From Ferruginibacter sp. (lineage in GTDB: Bacteria > Bacteroidota > Bacteroidia > Chitinophagales > Chitinophagaceae), in NCBI GenBank assembly GCA_030831725.1, contig JAURKN010000085.1, positions 1 to 9,962 on the forward strand: a stretch of DNA of 9,962 nt, given 5' to 3'. Each line of letters begins with the position of its first letter. Positions within the stretch are counted from its first letter, which is position 1. Shown one piece after another: positions 6,802-9,962 of the stretch. The position numbers were made by a program, and so were the translations under genes. The notes below the pieces were generated by a model. It was not told where the DNA came from. It did no database searches and saw only the letters and a list, made by a program, of their open reading frames with translations.

Positions 6802-7818
6802 TTAGTATATATTGACTTCACGATGAAGCAAGACCCCGAATTTTTTGTGTACGGATGATATGATTTCCTCACTCAATTGATAAATTTCGGAGCCGGTGGC
6901 TTTCCCATGATTGACAAGAACCAGAGCTTGTTTTTCGTGGCAGCCCGCATCTCCGTATCTGACACCCTTCCAACCCGCTTTCTCTATCATCCATCCGGCA
7001 GCAAGCTTTACTTTGAATCCCGGCAATTCGTAACCCACCATGTCGGGATAAGCTTTTTTCAATACTTCAAAATCTTTCAAATCAATTTCTGGATTTTTAA
7101 AAAAACTGCCGGCATTGCCCAACATGGCTGGGTCTGGCAATTTCGATTTTCTGATGCGCATGACTGCTTCAGCCACATCTCGTATACCAGGATTCGTTAT
7201 TCCCGAACGATTCAATTCTTCCTGAATGGCACCATATGTCGTTTTCAATTCAGGCTTTTTCCTGAGTAAAAAAACAACATGCGTGATGATCATTTTCCCC
7301 TTTAATTCATGTTTGAAAATACTCTCCCTGTAACCGAATTGGCAATCTTCGCGAGAGAAAGTATGCACCTTACCATCTTCAAGGGAAACCGCATTGGCCT
7401 CATGAAACACTTGCTGTATCTCCACGCCATATGCGCCTATATTCTGCATGGGCGAAGCACCGACACTGCCCGGTATGAGCGCGAGATTCTCTACACCAGA
7501 CCAACCATGATCCAAACAATGTAAGACAAATTCATGCCATACCTCACCGGCACCTACTTTTACAAGAACATGTTCTTCATCCTCAAAAAAACTTTCTATT
7601 CCTTTGATTTCATTTTTAAGAACAGTGCCTTTGAAATCGGCCGTTAACAAAATATTGCTTCCCCCACCCAAAACAAGGATTGGATTTTGCATGATTTCTT
7701 CTCTTGCAATCAACATCTGCAATTCAGAAACGCTCTCAAACCTGACGAATTGATCGGCATTCACATCTATTCCGAATGTGTTGAAAGGCAGTAAAGAGAC
7801 GTTGTGTTCTAGATTCAT
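6802..7818 (-). CDS. murB: UDP-N-acetylenolpyruvoylglucosamine reductase MurB
   Basis: MurB reduces UDP-GlcNAc-enolpyruvate to UDP-MurNAc with NADPH and FAD, the second committed step of cytoplasmic peptidoglycan precursor synthesis. The protein has 338 residues from the ATG at 7818. FAD-binding segments are VLGGGSNIL (49-57) and IPGSVGASPMQNIGAYGVE (116-134). Likely active-site residues are Arg164 in FGYRESIF, Ser238 in GNAGSFFKNP (the proton donor) and Glu334 in the terminal LHREVNIY. Length and the GYRES block indicate the type I, E. coli-like form. A TTG at 7833 would add five residues and overlap priA. The ATG is preferred because it sits one base after the priA stop and gives the usual short run into LLPFNTFGID. 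The arrangement suggests translational coupling to priA. Its 3' end converges with the AAA+ gene with 5 bp between stops, and no separate terminator is visible. Confidence 0.97.
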   Translation of the reverse strand: MNLEHNVSLLPFNTFGIDVNADQFVRFESVSELQMLIAREEIMQNPILVLGGGSNILLTADFKGTVLKNEIKGIESFFEDEEHVLVKVGAGEVWHEFVLHCLDHGWSGVENLALIPGSVGASPMQNIGAYGVEIQQVFHEANAVSLEDGKVHTFSREDCQFGYRESIFKHELKGKMIITHVVFLLRKKPELKTTYGAIQEELNRSGITNPGIRDVAEAVMRIRKSKLPDPAMLGNAGSFFKNPEIDLKDFEVLKKAYPDMVGYELPGFKVKLAAGWMIEKAGWKGVRYGDAGCHEKQALVLVNHGKATGSEIYQLSEEIISSVHKKFGVLLHREVNIY

Positions 7819-7819
7819 A

Positions 7820-9962
7820 TCAGTAAGGGTCAATATCTGTAGAGATAAAGATAGAGCGATATTGTTGTTCCTGAATCAGAAGGTCGATATGATTTTTTAC
7901 CGCTTGTTTGTATCTGGACAATAGATTGTCTTTGGGGAGTTTGATCATGATTTCCATGAGGTATTGATCACGGATTCTACCGATAACCGGAGCTGCTGGA
8001 CCTATGATCTTATCTTTGAAATCTGTTCGCAATGATGCGGCTAATTTTTCAGATGCTGATTTTAGTTTTGTTTCGTTCTTATGGCTGATTGTAAGCTGTA
8101 TCAGCCTTGTGAAAGGTGGGTATTGAAATTGTTTGCGCTCTGCTATCTCCCTTTCATACAGCCCTTTAAAATCATGAGCCGTTACGTAGGACAAAATCGG
8201 ATGATTCAGATTCAATGCCTGAATAATCACCTGACCTTGTTTTCCTTTTCTGCCAGCCCTACCACTTACCTGTTCCATCAATTGAAATGCCCTTTCATTG
8301 GCTCTGAAGTCTGCAAAACTAGTAAGTCCATCAGCATCCAAAACACCTACCAAACTCACATCATCAAAATCAAGACCCTTCACCACCATTTGCGTTCCAA
8401 CCAAAATATCTATTTCTTTTCTTTCAAACTGGCTGATCAGGGTTTCATGGGCTGTTTTGCCACGGATGCTATCCACATCCATTCTCGCGATTCTCGCTGA
8501 GGGGAATAACTGCTCCAGTTCTTCCTCGATTCTTTCGGTTCCAAAATTTCTTTCATGCCAGCTCACACTCCCGCAAGCTTTACACTGAACCAGTTTGGGA
8601 TAAGTACTGCCGCAGTAATGACAATGAAGTTTGTTGCTGTATTTATGAAGTGTCAATGAAACGTCGCAATGATTGCATTTGGGAATATCTCCGCATGTTC
8701 CGCAAATCATGTATGGATGATACCCTCTTCTGTTTTGAAATAATATCACCTGCTTATCATCTTTTATTGCTTCATCAATTGAGGATTTGAGTTCATCGGT
8801 AATGACCATTCTGCCTTTCGTTTTACCATTCAACGCATGAACCATTTTTATTTCCGGAAGAAGCAAACCTCCGAATCGGCTTTCAATAGATACGAGTCCG
8901 TATTTACCTGAAGATGCATTCCAATAACTCTCCAAGGATGGAGTGCCACTTCCAAGCAGGGTTTTCGCACCAAACATGGATGCGTAATAAATGGCGGCAT
9001 CTCTGGCATGATAGCGGGGAGCAGGATCTTGTTGTTTATAAGACGAATCATGTTCTTCATCCACAATAACCAATCCGAGATCGTGAAAAGGCAGAAAAAG
9101 CGCGCTCCTTGCTCCGAGCAACACCGATACCTCCTTGTTTCTGATTTTATTCCAAAGTTCCACACGTTCCTGGTCGTTGAACCTGGAATGATATATTGCG
9201 ACATGGCCCCCAAAATGTTTTTGCAATCTCCTTGTGATTTGGGCTGTCAATGCTATTTCAGGAAGAAGGTAAAGTACCTGTTTGTTTTCATTCAGGTATT
9301 TTTCGATGAGTTTGATATAAAGTAAAGTTTTACCACTGCCTGTGACGCCATGAAGCAAAGTCACAGACTGATGACGGAACGAATCCAATATTTCATCGTA
9401 AGCTTTTTGTTGTACATCGGAAAACTCGAAATCGATGAAACACATTTTGGGCATAGACATGATCCTATCTCTGATCTGTTTTTGAACCAGCAGTATTTTT
9501 TTATCACACAATCCGTTCAATGCACTTGAAGTGGCATTTGCTTTGTTCAACAACTGAGCCTGAGGCACAAAAGGATTGGTAAGATGAAAATGTAAAAATG
9601 CCAGTAGAATTTCGAGCTGTTTCGGAGCGCCTTTCCAAGTGTTAAGCAGAGATTCGAGTTGTGTTTCCGGATCAAATGAAGGATGGAAAGAAACAACAGT
9701 TTCTGTTTTAGGCTTGTATTTATCCTGCATCTTTTCCCACACAAAACAAAGTCCGCATTCGGATAATTTTCGGATGACCGCATAAACAGACCTTGTTCCT
9801 AAAATCTGTTGCACCTCCGACAATTGCAATTGCTTTCTGATTTGCAATGCCTCTCCTATCAGATATTCATCATCATTGAATGCGGATAGATCACCGTCAA
9901 AATCCTCGTTGTATAGGAGATTGGTTTCGCTGTTAAGTTTGAAATTAGCAGGCAATGCCGCA
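7820..9962 (-). CDS. priA: Primosomal protein N' (replication restart helicase PriA), N-terminus cut by the window edge
   Basis: PriA recognises stalled or repaired forks, unwinds the lagging arm 3'-to-5' and starts primosome reassembly. Numbering here counts from the leucine codon (TTG) at 9955, about 714 residues being visible. Walker A is GVTGSGKT (203-210) and the DEEH box is 299-302, followed by SYKQQDPAPRYHARDAA (305-321). GSGTPS lies at 335-340. Eight zinc-binding cysteines, in pairs at 418/421, 427/430, 445/448 and 458/461, form the inserted zinc domain. Later helicase motifs are GTQMVVKGLDF (520-530) and QVSGRAGRKGKQGQ (562-575). The C-terminal domain is complete. The frame stays open to the right edge and reads Ala-Ala-Leu-Pro-Ala before the conserved-looking N-F-K-L-N-S-E-T. 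This matches the family's 'ALPAGLKLSSET' junction, so the TTG at 9955 is an internal leucine and not a start. Roughly 100 residues of the DNA-binding domain lie outside the window. murB follows one base after the TGA. Confidence 0.97.
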   Translation of the reverse strand, partial: AALPANFKLNSETNLLYNEDFDGDLSAFNDDEYLIGEALQIRKQLQLSEVQQILGTRSVYAVIRKLSECGLCFVWEKMQDKYKPKTETVVSFHPSFDPETQLESLLNTWKGAPKQLEILLAFLHFHLTNPFVPQAQLLNKANATSSALNGLCDKKILLVQKQIRDRIMSMPKMCFIDFEFSDVQQKAYDEILDSFRHQSVTLLHGVTGSGKTLLYIKLIEKYLNENKQVLYLLPEIALTAQITRRLQKHFGGHVAIYHSRFNDQERVELWNKIRNKEVSVLLGARSALFLPFHDLGLVIVDEEHDSSYKQQDPAPRYHARDAAIYYASMFGAKTLLGSGTPSLESYWNASSGKYGLVSIESRFGGLLLPEIKMVHALNGKTKGRMVITDELKSSIDEAIKDDKQVILFQNRRGYHPYMICGTCGDIPKCNHCDVSLTLHKYSNKLHCHYCGSTYPKLVQCKACGSVSWHERNFGTERIEEELEQLFPSARIARMDVDSIRGKTAHETLISQFERKEIDILVGTQMVVKGLDFDDVSLVGVLDADGLTSFADFRANERAFQLMEQVSGRAGRKGKQGQVIIQALNLNHPILSYVTAHDFKGLYEREIAERKQFQYPPFTRLIQLTISHKNETKLKSASEKLAASLRTDFKDKIIGPAAPVIGRIRDQYLMEIMIKLPKDNLLSRYKQAVKNHIDLLIQEQQYRSIFISTDIDPY

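Noticed and set aside
7819..7833. A TTG start giving MurB five extra N-terminal residues.
   Set aside because: It overlaps the end of priA, and the ATG at 7818 gives the expected start just before the conserved N-terminal block.
9953..9955. TTG as the priA start codon.
   Set aside because: The frame continues open to the window edge with Ala-Ala before the Leu-Pro-Ala of a conserved internal junction, so this is an internal leucine and the gene is cut by the edge.

Overview
The window looks like ordinary chromosomal DNA from a member of the Bacteroidota. Three things point there. There is a roughly 1000-residue DUF2723/GT117-type membrane protein of the kind typical of that phylum. Two perfect TAnnTTTG (Bacteroidota -7) boxes lie back to back in the one divergent intergenic gap. 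Gene starts have A-rich leaders rather than clear Shine-Dalgarno sequences. The class within the phylum cannot be settled from the sequence alone. No tRNA, rRNA, CRISPR array, insertion sequence, phage gene or long repeat was seen, and coding density is very high.

Layout, left to right. lipB (minus strand, 54-770) encodes octanoyltransferase and starts at a TTG codon. A 107-bp divergent promoter region separates it from a plus-strand gene (878-3961) for a large multi-pass GT-C-fold membrane glycosyltransferase candidate. That gene ends in a strong hairpin terminator (3983-4020). After a 191-bp gap come two plus-strand genes 19 bp apart: a von Willebrand A (VWA) protein with a complete metal-binding MIDAS motif and a winged-helix-like N-terminus (4153-5250), and a magnesium-chelatase/MoxR-like AAA+ ATPase (5270-6796). 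This pair converges, with only 5 bp between stop codons, on a minus-strand pair: priA (primosomal helicase, running off the right edge) followed by murB (UDP-MurNAc synthesis), with a 1-nt gap between them.

How they work together. lipB, murB and priA are housekeeping genes for lipoate attachment, peptidoglycan precursor synthesis and replication restart; priA and murB are probably co-transcribed. The GT-C protein probably glycosylates exported proteins or other envelope targets, but its substrate is unknown. The VWA/AAA+ pair is the least understood part. It has the ATPase-plus-MIDAS-adaptor architecture of chelatases and MoxR chaperones, but no neighbouring substrate gene, and its ATPase has Asn where the Walker B Asp is expected. 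It is the best candidate here for undescribed biology, although the family itself appears to be known. Nothing in the window clearly amounts to a wholly new system.
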